NCBI GenBank assembly: GCA_021199395.1
Contig: JAJQIE010000257.1
Coordinates: forward strand, 1 to 12,645
Reading direction: 5' to 3'
DNA from: Lachnospiraceae bacterium
GTDB lineage: Bacteria > Bacillota > Clostridia > Lachnospirales > Lachnospiraceae
DNA length: 12,645 bases
How positions within the stretch are numbered: the stretch's first letter is position 1; each line of letters begins with the position of its first letter. Positions 1-6,138 of the stretch are shown here, one piece after another. Under the pieces are notes generated by a model, which did no database searches, was not told where the DNA came from, and saw only the letters and a program-made list of their open reading frames with translations. The translations under genes and the position numbers were made by a program.

Positions 1-1
1 C

Positions 2-526
2 AAATGCGTTCTGATCTGCATGCTGCCGAAGGTGTTTGCGGATGAACTGCTGAAAAAGCTGCGGAACCAGCTGCGATTGGGACTGGTGAACACAGGGGTG
101 GCTTTTACTGTCCCGATTTCCGGGACCAACGGCAGGATGCTGAAGCTGATTGAACAGATTGAAAAGGAAGAAAGCAGAGACAGTGACGACAGCGCAAAAA
201 GGAGTGAAATGAAAATGGAAGAGAGCACCTACGCATTGATCATGGCGATTGTGGACCGCGGCTATAGTGAAACCGTTATGGAGGCGGCCAGACCCAAAGG
301 AGCTACGGGCGGCACCGTGATCAACAGCCGCCGGGTCGGAACCGAGGAGGCGATGCGCTTCTGGGGGATTTCCGTACAGCCGGAAAGGGAACTGGTTCTG
401 ATTCTGGCCGACCGCAGCGAAAAGAAGAGTATTATGAAAGCAATCGGTGAAAGCTGCGGGATGCGTTCTGAGGCTCACGGCGTGGTAATGTCGCTGCCGG
501 TGGACAGCGTTGTGGGGCTGGATTAA
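2..526 (+). CDS. PII-like nitrogen-regulator family protein, 5' end cut by window edge
   Basis: The reading frame is open from base 2 with no start in view, so the gene is partial; the Met at base 20 lies inside a conserved beta strand (CVLICMLPKVFADELL) and is probably not the start. The C-terminal half carries the PII/GlnB-like signature: GATGGTVINSRRVG around residues 100-113, then ISVQPERELVLILAD, and a final GVVMSLPVDSVVGL strand. PII proteins are small trimeric cytoplasmic sensors that bind ATP/ADP and 2-oxoglutarate and control nitrogen transporters or enzymes. The visible part is about 174 residues, longer than a single PII domain (about 112), and a first half with a similar strand pattern precedes the recognisable domain. 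This suggests a tandem or extended PII-like protein. A charged linker (about residues 56-75, EKEESRDSDDSAKRSEMK) separates the halves. Its partner gene would be upstream, outside the window. Family call fairly sure; the ligand is not predictable. Confidence 0.8.
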   Translation, partial: KCVLICMLPKVFADELLKKLRNQLRLGLVNTGVAFTVPISGTNGRMLKLIEQIEKEESRDSDDSAKRSEMKMEESTYALIMAIVDRGYSETVMEAARPKGATGGTVINSRRVGTEEAMRFWGISVQPERELVLILADRSEKKSIMKAIGESCGMRSEAHGVVMSLPVDSVVGLD

Positions 527-678
527 AGCAGACACTGCGGCTTTGGAGCTTTATTTGCTGTTGCATGAAGCTACGGAAAAGAGAGAACAAAAAAAGGTGA
601 TTTGATGAAAGGCAGCTTTGTATATCGATAGACACAATTAACCAGAGATGATAAATATATATAATTTAAGAAAATAAG
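527..678. other. Spacer after the PII-like gene, no gene seen
   Basis: Mostly A/T-rich DNA. A good ribosome-binding-like sequence (AAAAAAAGGTGATTTG) precedes an ATG at 605, but the frame closes after eight codons (MKGSFVYR, stop 629-631). This may be the start of a deleted gene or chance. No clear terminator for the PII-like gene is visible. Confidence 0.4.
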
Positions 679-712
679 AGCCAGCATACAAAAATCATTT
701 GTTCTACTGGCT
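679..712 (-). terminator. Terminator-like hairpin behind the XRE remnant
   Basis: AGCCAG (679-684) pairs with CTGGCT (707-712), with a second inner pairing ACAAA/TTTGT. Read on the minus strand it is followed by a T-rich run (CTTATTTTCTT). It begins exactly at the stop codon of the minus-strand XRE remnant, which is the expected place for its rho-independent terminator. The stem is short, so confidence is moderate. Confidence 0.4.
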
Positions 713-978
713 TACTCATTTGATTCCTTGGTACTCTGGGTAGCTATTAACTGTTCGGCCAGGAAATCCAGAGTGCTCATAAGTATTTTTTGTTTTCGGG
801 CGTACACGCCTGAAACTTACCGATCAGGTGTTGTATATCAACATCATTTTCGGAAACATCAAAGTAAAAAAAGCTGTTGGCTGAGATACCTAATCGCTTA
901 ATCAAGAGATCAAAGATCTCATAGGAGGGATTCTCGTTCTCTTTTTCGATTTTTTGAATTAAAAAGACCAGAGCCTTT
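712..978 (-). pseudogene. XRE-family regulator remnant, N-terminus lost and frameshifted
   Basis: On the minus strand the frame reads IQKIEKENENPSYEIFDLLI then KRLGISANSFFYFDVSENDV, the typical last helices of an XRE/Cro-type helix-turn-helix domain plus the usual linker. It continues IQHLIGKFQACTPENKKYL and hits a stop at 777-779. Shifting by one base restores the family's usual C-terminal helix (STLDFLAEQLIATQ), which ends at stop 712-714. The first helices, including the recognition helix, are absent: upstream of about 978 the frame is closed by a stop and the sequence no longer resembles the family. The gene is therefore broken twice, by 5' truncation near 960-980 and by a one-base indel near 780. 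A functional DNA-binding protein is not expected. Confidence 0.6.
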
Positions 979-992
979 TAAAATGGCAAAGA

Positions 993-1026
993 GCCGATGA
1001 ATTAAAATAATTTGTCGGTTTTTTTG
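993..1026 (+). terminator. Orphan rho-independent terminator
   Basis: A ten-pair stem (CCGATGAATT at 994-1003 with AATTTGTCGG at 1009-1018, two G-T wobbles) with a five-base loop is followed directly by seven T residues (1019-1025). This is a textbook intrinsic terminator on the plus strand, but no intact plus-strand gene ends nearby; the last is the PII-like gene at 526. A short open frame ending at a TGA around 998-1000 (KRPEPFKMAKSR) may be the tail of a deleted gene. Confidence 0.65.
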
Positions 1027-1072
1027 TTACCTTTTGGCCTTGGAAAAGTATATGGAAGGTCTGACATAGGAA

Positions 1073-1215
1073 GGAAATGCCCCCTCGCTTCGTTCAGCGG
1101 ATATCCCGCCCAGAGGGCGGAGATGCCCACGCCCCGCAATCGAAGATTGGGGGCATAACCCGGCGAGGGCAGGACGCACCGTCCATTCCATAAACACTTC
1201 GCGTTGGGACGGTGC
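1073..1215 (+). repeat. Composite palindromic element, copy A1
   Basis: Begins GGAAATGCCCCCTCGC and ends with a bulged hairpin: outer arms GCACCGTCC (1176-1184) and GGACGGTGC (1207-1215), a seven-base 5' bulge, and an imperfect inner stem with a TTC loop (1198-1200). It aligns along its whole length with copy D (11812-11925), sharing GCGGATATCCCGCCCAGAGG and CCCGGCGAGGGCA, but carries about 30 extra bases in the middle (1131-1154 hairpin plus edges). Read in the frame used by copy D it still spells RISRPEG-DA, then TRRGQ-APSI, until a stop at 1191-1193. It lies between genes here. Confidence 0.75.
1131..1154 (+). repeat. Nested hairpin inserted in copy A1
   Basis: GCCCC (1131-1135) pairs with GGGGC (1150-1154) and CAATC (1137-1141) with GATTG (1145-1149), around a GAA loop with one bulged G. 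Copy D lacks it: GATGCC-ACCCGG is continuous there, whereas A1 has a 30-base extra block between these two words. Thirty bases is ten codons, so the frame of the element is kept. Confidence 0.65.
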
Positions 1216-1330
1216 TCCGGTGGTGATTGCGGTGCGCCGAGCTGTCCTGTGTGCCAGTGGCACGCGCTTAGGACCGGCGAAGCGGAGCGTCGAGTCCGGA
1301 GTAGTGAAGCAATCAGCTTTTCCTCCTTTC
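1216..1330 (-). repeat. Composite palindromic element, copy A2
   Basis: Directly abuts A1. On the minus strand it carries CGCTCCGCTTCGCC, GTCCT, the four-base bulge AAGC, the near-perfect palindrome GCGTGCCACTGGCAC (plus-strand 1251-1267) and AGGAC. This is the same module as in copies C (5986-6025) and E (8767-8801). The minus-strand frame through it reads AGPKRVPLAHRT, similar to GAKRLPLAGST in copy E. The outer limits are not sharp; a possible edge is GGAAAA on the minus strand near 1320-1325. Confidence 0.6.
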
Positions 1331-1538
1331 AAGGGTTATTCAGTACGACATTTTTCCGGATTTGTCTGGATTTGGGACAGATTAAAAAAATGTCCATTGA
1401 AAGAAACGTTTTTGGAAGATACTATTTGTGTGATACACAGGAAGAAAGCGGAGCCGACTGTCTGTAGTTCTGTACGAGTTAAAATATATGTCAAGGTTAT
1501 TTCCTTTATAATAATTGCTACGATCCTGTATGAATGCT
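1331..1538. other. Non-coding spacer, nothing recognised
   Basis: A/T-rich stretch between the A elements and the ferredoxin fragment. Open frames cross it on both strands but have no ribosome binding site, no family resemblance and run into the repeat, so they are not called. A small inverted repeat, GGACA (1375-1379) and TGTCC (1391-1395), flanks an A-rich run and is too weak to call an insertion-sequence end. Confidence 0.4.
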
Positions 1539-1895
1539 TCATAAAAACAGTTCGCATTCTTTTCTGTTCGCACAAAGCACACCAAGTGCTACGCCACCCA
1601 GACTGGTGATAGCACGTCCCAGTTTCTTTGCTCCTACAGGACAGATGGAAATGCAGCGCATACAACTGATACATTTTTTTGAATCCGGGTTCATTGAAAC
1701 AGGATCAATCGCGCCGACCGGACATTTTTCTGCACACAGGCCACATTTTACACAGGCATCCTCTGCATCCGGTCGGCCAGCAGCGACTTTCCGTGCAATC
1801 GAATGTTCAGCCAGTGCGGCAACAGCCGTGACTGGTCTGAAACCAGCTTTGCATGAAATGTCCTGCCGCTGACCAGAGGGAAGTGGCACTTCCAT
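1539..1895 (-). pseudogene. Shrunken flavodoxin-ferredoxin (EFR1-like) fragment with two 4Fe-4S sites
   Basis: The 118-codon frame contains two intact ferredoxin motifs: C48-x2-C51-x2-C54-x3-C58 and C75-x2-C78-x2-C81-x3-C85, each followed by P, the normal ligand set for two [4Fe-4S] clusters. It ends RKECELFL, a usual tail for these proteins. Before the first Cys is PVTAVAALAEHSIARKVAAG plus RPDAED, which resembles the last strand and helix of the flavodoxin-like domain of flavodoxin-ferredoxin fusions (usually about 260 residues). The rest of that domain is missing, and the usual spacer between RPDAED and the first Cys seems deleted. No ribosome binding site is obvious before the Met at 1893-1895; the frame is open only back to about 1923. 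It lies just behind the TetR gene on the same strand. Best read as a gene remnant, although a small dicluster ferredoxin could still fold. Confidence 0.6.
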
Positions 1896-1918
1896 ATGTA
1901 ATCGTTGTGACAGTAATG

Positions 1919-2512
1919 TTATTCATTTATCAATGTGGTTGGGTTTTCCAGCTCTAATGAGTCAGGAGTAATATATGCCATTAAACCGCGTAAGACCAGA
2001 TTTTGCATTAATGAGCTGATTTCCTCCGTACTCAGGTCCTTCCCTTTTTCATTCCACAGCTGCAAGAGGCCAAACATGGCAGAATTTATATAATTGATCA
2101 GGTAATCAAAATAAGGAGATTCAGGTGAAAGAGGCAGATAATCTTTTACCAGAGGGAGCAATTCGGCTTTTACTTTGGGGAAAAATGCAGAGTCTCCGTT
2201 CGGCCCCAGAAGAAGATAAATTTTTTCGTTCATAGCTGCAAAAACAGCCTGAAACAGGCTGCTCAGGGAATCTGTCTCTGACATAACCTGCTGAATCGTT
2301 TGTTTCAGCTCGTCCAATAATTCTGATTCTGCATTCGCAACGAGATCATCAATATCTAAAAAATATTCATAAAAGGTACCGCGGTTATAGGTTGTGCGTC
2401 TGGTAAGCTCGTTTACAGCGATTTTGGAAATTGGTTTCTCACTGATCAGCGACCAGAATGCATCCAGAAAGCACTTGCGCGTTTTTTTTGCAGTTTCAGA
2501 CAGTTTTTTCAT
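1919..2512 (-). CDS. TetR/AcrR-family transcriptional regulator
   Basis: 197 residues, the family's normal size. The N-terminus holds a TetR-type DNA-binding domain: a first helix (TRKCFLDAFWSLISEKPISK, about residues 11-30), then IAVNELTRRTTYNRGTFYEYF (31-51) as the helix-turn-helix with the typical T-x-Y-x-x-F/Y ending. The rest is an all-helical ligand-binding and dimerisation domain with no predictable ligand. The start has GAGGAAAAG a few bases upstream. It is transcribed away from the ABC operon at 2684, and a promoter with an adjacent inverted repeat lies in the 171-base gap. The standard reading is repression of the divergent exporter, released by an exported compound. Target and inducer are inference. 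Confidence 0.88.
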   Translation of the reverse strand: MKKLSETAKKTRKCFLDAFWSLISEKPISKIAVNELTRRTTYNRGTFYEYFLDIDDLVANAESELLDELKQTIQQVMSETDSLSSLFQAVFAAMNEKIYLLLGPNGDSAFFPKVKAELLPLVKDYLPLSPESPYFDYLINYINSAMFGLLQLWNEKGKDLSTEEISSLMQNLVLRGLMAYITPDSLELENPTTLINE

Positions 2513-2591
2513 TTGCTTTTCCTCGTTTCTTATCAGGCATTACATTGCAGCAAAATCAGCTGCTAAAGATCTTGTATAACGAAAAATCCGA

Positions 2592-2608
2592 CAGATTTCG
2601 AAAATCTG
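2592..2608. promoter_or_regulatory. Candidate TetR operator
   Basis: CAGATTTC-G-AAAATCTG is an inverted repeat matching at seven of eight arm positions. It ends five bases before the -35 box of the ABC promoter and lies in the divergent TetR/ABC gap. Size and place fit a TetR-family operator; binding by this regulator is inferred. Confidence 0.5.
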
Positions 2609-2612
2609 ATGG

Positions 2613-2641
2613 TTGAATTACGCTTTTTACGTGTGTATAAT
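2613..2641 (+). promoter_or_regulatory. Sigma-70/SigA-type promoter of the ABC operon
   Basis: TTGAAT (2613-2618), 17-base spacer, TATAAT (2636-2641): a perfect -10, a near-consensus -35 and ideal spacing. It lies 42 bases before the first ABC gene's start and directly beside the candidate operator. Confidence 0.8.
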
Positions 2642-2683
2642 GCATTCTACAACAACGTGTTGGAAAAATCAAGGAGGAATTTT

Positions 2684-3598
2684 ATGACAGTAATTTCTGT
2701 GGATCATCTGACAAAAGACTACGGCCATGGCCGTGGTGTGTTTGATGTATCGATTCAGGTGAATAAAGGCGAATGTTATGGTTTCCTCGGCCCGAACGGA
2801 GCCGGAAAAACCACGACCATCCGTCATCTGATGGGCTTTTCGAAGCCTGAGAGGGGTAGTACTGCAATCTCCGGAATGGACAGCTGGAAGAACAGCGCGA
2901 CCTTGAAAAATACGGTCGGCTATCTCCCAGGGGAAGTAACGCTGCCTGCTGGACTTTCAGGAACCGGCTTCCTGCGCATGATGGGGCAGATGCGTCATGT
3001 GGAGAATGACAGTTATCTGAGGATGCTGTTGGATAAGTTCGATCTGGACCCGAATGTCAGTATTAAACGGATGAGCCTGGGTGTAAAGCGCAAGCTCGCG
3101 GTTGTCACGGCCTTTATGCAGGACCCGGATATTCTGATCCTGGATGAGCCGACTTCCGGACTTGACCCGGTCATGCAGGAGACGTTCATTGAATTTGTAA
3201 AGGAAGAAAAGGATCGGGGCAAGACGATTTTCCTCTCTTCCCATATTTTCCATGAAGTGGATGCCACCTGCGCCCGCATTGCCATCATAAGGGATGGGAA
3301 GATTGTCTCCGAGTTCAGGTCGGAGGAATTGAAGCAGAAGCATGACCGCATCTACCGTGTGACATTTACAGACGAGGCATCCTATGCGGCGTTTGTTCAG
3401 AAACCGTTCCGGTTCACATCGAAAAACAAAGGGAATCTCCGGGCGAGGGTGCAGATGGAAGCAGACCGGGTTGGCGAGCTGATGACCTGTCTATGTGATT
3501 ATAATGTTGCGGACTTTATTGAGATCCCGTTCACCCTGGAGGATTATTTCATGGGCTTCTACGATACCGGCCATCATTTTAAGGGGGTGAGTGCATGA
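2684..3598 (+). CDS. ABC exporter ATP-binding protein, first of two
   Basis: A 304-residue ABC ATPase of the drug/lantibiotic-export (ABC-2) type that powers substrate export from the cytoplasmic face. It shows Walker A GPNGAGKT (residues 36-43), signature MSLGVKRK (130-137), Walker B LILDEP (151-156) and the H-loop in SSHIFHE (H187), followed by a C-terminal domain of about 90 residues common in this subgroup. The frame is open further upstream to a Met at 2609, but that would overlap the promoter. The ATG at 2684 is preceded by AAGGAGG at 2671-2677 and aligns with the family start (MTVISVDHLTKDYG). Its stop overlaps the next gene (ATGA), indicating translational coupling. The signature has LGVK rather than the canonical SGGQ, as is common in this subfamily. 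Confidence 0.92.
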   Translation: MTVISVDHLTKDYGHGRGVFDVSIQVNKGECYGFLGPNGAGKTTTIRHLMGFSKPERGSTAISGMDSWKNSATLKNTVGYLPGEVTLPAGLSGTGFLRMMGQMRHVENDSYLRMLLDKFDLDPNVSIKRMSLGVKRKLAVVTAFMQDPDILILDEPTSGLDPVMQETFIEFVKEEKDRGKTIFLSSHIFHEVDATCARIAIIRDGKIVSEFRSEELKQKHDRIYRVTFTDEASYAAFVQKPFRFTSKNKGNLRARVQMEADRVGELMTCLCDYNVADFIEIPFTLEDYFMGFYDTGHHFKGVSA

Positions 3599-4500
3599 AC
3601 GAAGGTCTTATATCTGTGAGAAATCTGACAAAGGATTATGGAGATAACCGCGGTGTGTTTGACATCTCCCTTGACATCCGGGAAGGTGAGGTATTCGGAT
3701 ATCTGGGAACCAACGGCTCTGGAAAGACAACCACTATCCGCCATATGATGGGCTTTTTGAAGCCGGATTCCGGCGAAGTGCTGGTGAATGGGTTAAACCC
3801 ATGGAAGCAGGCACCGGAGGTGATGAGGGATGTCAGCTATATCCCCGGGGAGATTGCGTTTCCGGATCTGACGACCGGCACGGATTTTTTTAAGGTGCAG
3901 GCGCAGTTTTTGGGCGTAAAGGATTTTACTTATATGAATCATCTGATTGATCTTCTGGGGCTGGACCCGTCCGCCAATCTGAAGCGCATGAGCAAAGGAA
4001 TGAAGCAGAAGACGGCAATCGTTGCCGCACTCATGGGAGATAAGAAAATATTGATTATGGACGAACCAACGACCGGCCTCGATCCGCTGATGCGTGAAAC
4101 ATTTCTGGAGCTGGTTCGTGAGGAAAAGAAAAAGGGCAGAACCATCTTTATGTCCAGCCATATTTTTGAGGAAATTGAGGATGTCTGCGACCGGGTTGCC
4201 ATTATCGGGAACGGAAAAATAAAGGATGTACTGAGCCTCTATAAACTGCGCCATGACACGCCGAGAATGTTCCGGATCACGTTTGCCAGTGAAGCAGCTG
4301 CGCAGGAATACGTGCAGAGAGTTCCGGAGGCAGCAGTGGATGAGGAGGAAGAAGAAAAAGTATCCTTTGCCGTTCCTGCTGCTGAAACCGACCGTGTGAT
4401 TAAGGCAACAGAAGGCCTGCCGGTGATTTCGGTTGATGAGACCCATGAGGATCTGGAAGAATACTTCATGAATATTTATCGGAAGGAGATCAGACAATGA
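3595..4500 (+). CDS. ABC exporter ATP-binding protein, second of two
   Basis: A 301-residue ABC ATPase, paralogous to the preceding gene. Walker A GTNGSGKT (residues 38-45), signature MSKGMKQK (132-139), Walker B LIMDEP (153-158) and H-loop SSHIFEE (H189) are all present, so it should be active. It overlaps the previous stop by four bases (ATGA), with AAGGGGGTGAG as the ribosome binding site, and overlaps the permease start the same way. The C-terminal tail has a very acidic stretch (DEEEEEKVS, near residues 281-289) that the first ATPase lacks. Two different ATPases with one permease suggest a heterodimeric motor, which is inference. The substrate cannot be read from the sequence. Confidence 0.92.
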   Translation: MNEGLISVRNLTKDYGDNRGVFDISLDIREGEVFGYLGTNGSGKTTTIRHMMGFLKPDSGEVLVNGLNPWKQAPEVMRDVSYIPGEIAFPDLTTGTDFFKVQAQFLGVKDFTYMNHLIDLLGLDPSANLKRMSKGMKQKTAIVAALMGDKKILIMDEPTTGLDPLMRETFLELVREEKKKGRTIFMSSHIFEEIEDVCDRVAIIGNGKIKDVLSLYKLRHDTPRMFRITFASEAAAQEYVQRVPEAAVDEEEEEKVSFAVPAAETDRVIKATEGLPVISVDETHEDLEEYFMNIYRKEIRQ

Positions 4501-5678
4501 AAGTTACAAAAATATTTTCCTGGCCGCTGATGAAGCAGAGCCTGAATGCCAATAAAGTCCTGTTTATCGCCTGCACGCTTGTCCTGTGCCTGATGACGGT
4601 GGTTACAACTTATGCGAATAATCTGCTGGGCGAAACGGAAACTGTAGATTATACCGATGCGCAGACGGATTTCTACAGCCATCTGTATGTGCTGGCTTCT
4701 TACAATGAAATGATGGGAACGGAACTGAGCTATGAGGATTTTGCGGAAGCGGAAGATCAGACCATGTATGAGACAGCCTTTGAGATGGCCTCTGCACAGT
4801 CCGACGACCTCGACCTTTCCTGCGAAAATTTTGAAGCGGCGGCGGAGACACTGGCCGAATCGGAAGCAGGTCTGGACGCCTATATTTCCGAGTTTGAATA
4901 TGTTTATGCTCTCGGTTCCGTACAAGGCTGTTTCTCCGGCGATGATCTGGACATCGAGTCTATGATGACCATGATGCTGGAGATGATGGGTATCCCTTCC
5001 GATATGCTGGAAACGATGAGCGAAATGGACACAACTGCCATGATGAATCAGATGTATTTTACGATCATGAGCCTGCTGCCTTTAATTCTGTTTCTTGTAT
5101 TTGCCGGAAATGCATTGGTGGTCGATCAGGTGGATAAGGGTTCCATGGCTTATATCCTCTCTACCCCGACGAAGCGCAGTGCGGTGGTCATCACGCAGGC
5201 GATTTATATGATTATAATGCCGTTCATCATGGTTGGATGCGCGTTCCTGGTAAAGCTGGCAGCGACACAGGCATTTGCAGGGGAAGTAGAGGTCGCGAGA
5301 TTTGCCGCACTTTATGGAGGGTTGTATCTGCTGGCGGAGGCAATGGCGGCGATCTGCTATCTGGCAAGCTGTCTGTTTAACCTGAGCAAGTATGCGCTGG
5401 CGCTGGGCGGCGGCTTAAACGTCTGGTTTTTCCTCTGTTCTTTGCTTGGTATGTTTGGCTCGGAGAGCATGGTAAGCATGGGCATCGGCGTGGAAATGCT
5501 TGGAAACTTCAATAAGCTTACCATTGTTGGTTTGTTTGATATCGAAGCTCTTGGAACCGTTGGCTCCGGCAGCATAGACTACGCTTTTGTACCGAAGCTG
5601 GTCGCTCTTGCTGTGATTGCCCTTGCCTGCTATGTGGTGGGTATGATACGGTTCCAGAAAAAGGATCTGCCATTGTAA
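4497..5678 (+). CDS. ABC-2-type exporter permease, six predicted membrane helices
   Basis: A 393-residue integral membrane partner of the two ATPases. Predicted helices lie at about 21-40, 188-208, 232-254, 271-291, 298-320 and 366-385, the ABC-2 permease layout. Between helices 1 and 2 is an extracytoplasmic domain of about 145 residues, strongly acidic and ending in a methionine-rich stretch (12 Met among residues 156-186). After helix 2 comes the cytoplasmic motif DKGSMAYILSTPTKRS (213-228), typical of permeases with this ATPase pair. The start overlaps the previous stop (ATGA) and follows AAGGAG. A large hairpin begins three bases after the stop. The family is sure; the exported compound is unknown. 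Confidence 0.9.
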   Translation: MKVTKIFSWPLMKQSLNANKVLFIACTLVLCLMTVVTTYANNLLGETETVDYTDAQTDFYSHLYVLASYNEMMGTELSYEDFAEAEDQTMYETAFEMASAQSDDLDLSCENFEAAAETLAESEAGLDAYISEFEYVYALGSVQGCFSGDDLDIESMMTMMLEMMGIPSDMLETMSEMDTTAMMNQMYFTIMSLLPLILFLVFAGNALVVDQVDKGSMAYILSTPTKRSAVVITQAIYMIIMPFIMVGCAFLVKLAATQAFAGEVEVARFAALYGGLYLLAEAMAAICYLASCLFNLSKYALALGGGLNVWFFLCSLLGMFGSESMVSMGIGVEMLGNFNKLTIVGLFDIEALGTVGSGSIDYAFVPKLVALAVIALACYVVGMIRFQKKDLPL

Positions 5679-5681
5679 TAT

Positions 5682-5728
5682 AACTTACAAGAAGTTCGCC
5701 GCGCTTGCGGGAGCGAACTTCGTAAGTT
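5682..5728 (+). terminator. Long hairpin after the permease gene
   Basis: AACTTAC-AA-GAAGTTCGC (5682-5699) pairs with GCGAACTTC-GTAAGTT (5713-5728), 16 base pairs with a two-base bulge, and a small inner stem CGC-GCTT-GCG. It starts three bases after the permease stop. No T run follows, so it could be a terminator, an RNA-stabilising end or part of the neighbouring repeat array. Confidence 0.5.
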
Positions 5729-5751
5729 AGCGACAGAATCGCCAGATTCTG
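5727..5751 (+). repeat. Repeat unit 1 (TTAGCGACAGAATCG) with hairpin
   Basis: The 15-base word TTAGCGACAGAATCG starts here and recurs exactly 105 bases on, at 5832. Its end forms a hairpin: CAGAATC (5734-5740), loop GCCA, GATTCTG (5745-5751). Confidence 0.6.
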
Positions 5752-5755
5752 GAGC

Positions 5756-5784
5756 ATTATGGGAAGCGGTTTTCTTCCCATAAT
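5756..5784 (+). repeat. Perfect 11-bp inverted repeat
   Basis: ATTATGGGAAG (5756-5766) and CTTCCCATAAT (5774-5784) pair perfectly around a seven-base loop (CGGTTTT). It lies between the two 15-base repeat units. Its role is unknown. Confidence 0.6.
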
Positions 5785-5831
5785 ATGACCTATCAGAAGA
5801 AAAGTGCGCTTGTGTACTCTCACCCGATAAA

Positions 5832-5861
5832 TTAGCGACAGAATCGAAAAGAAATTTTGAT
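5832..5861 (+). repeat. Repeat unit 2 (TTAGCGACAGAATCG) with a different hairpin
   Basis: Second exact copy of the 15-base word (5832-5846). Here the following bases form another hairpin, ATC-(G)-AAAA with TTTTGAT (5843-5861). The word is kept while the hairpin sequence differs from unit 1. Confidence 0.55.
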
Positions 5862-5942
5862 TATATAACAGACCCGGGACGATGGTCACAGGTAAAAGCT
5901 GGCTTCCGTGCCGGGGCTATTTATATGCGCAGGGCTGCGTAA

Positions 5943-6090
5943 GGAAATTTTCCGACTGAAGTCGGACGCATCTCCGCTGCCGCTTCGGTTGTTGCTTAAC
6001 GCGTGCCACTGGCACGCAGCAACCGCGCGGGCGAGTAGGAGTTTGGCCGACCGCCTCCTATTCGATCGCTGCGCCTCGCAGGCGGATAGA
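5943..6090 (+). repeat. Composite palindromic element, copy C
   Basis: Begins GGAAATT and contains a TCCGACT/AGTCGGA hairpin (5951-5966). Then comes the shared module: CTCCGCTGCCGCTTCGG, outer arm GTTGCT (5991-5996), four-base bulge TAAC, inner arms GCGTGCCA (6001-6008) and TGGCACGC (6010-6017), outer arm AGCAAC (6018-6023). Further inverted repeats follow (TAGGAG 6036-6041 with CTCCTA 6055-6060; CTGCG/CGCAG near 6069-6081). The frame that reads AKRLPLA in copy E is here interrupted by TAA (5997-5999) but continues RVPLARSNRAGE. The copy is intergenic and ends shortly before a promoter. The end limit is approximate. Confidence 0.65.
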
Positions 6091-6138
6091 GAAAAAGACG
6101 TTTCGCCATCCGATTTCAATAGATTGATCGGTTTGGAC

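Noticed and set aside
1027..1332. 101-codon minus-strand open frame, and plus-strand frames 1204-1467 and 1220-1609
   Set aside because: They run through the palindromic element, lack ribosome binding sites and show no protein family. The open frame is a property of the repeat.
1374..1395. GGACA/TGTCC inverted repeat as an insertion-sequence end
   Set aside because: Only five base pairs, no partner end, no transposase and no target duplication.
1532..1559. GAATGC/GCATTC inverted repeat followed by T-rich bases as a terminator
   Set aside because: It points to the plus strand where no gene ends, has a six-pair stem with a 16-base loop, and overlaps the end of the minus-strand ferredoxin fragment.
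1534..1872. 112-codon plus-strand open frame over the ferredoxin fragment
   Set aside because: Antisense to the frame with eight correctly spaced cluster cysteines; the plus-strand protein has no recognisable features.
2609..2683. Upstream extension of the first ABC ATPase to a Met at 2609
   Set aside because: It would start before the -35 box and has no ribosome binding site; the ATG at 2684 has AAGGAGG and matches the family start.
3793..4497. 234-codon minus-strand frame opposite the second ABC ATPase
   Set aside because: Shadow of a strong coding gene; no start signal and no family resemblance.
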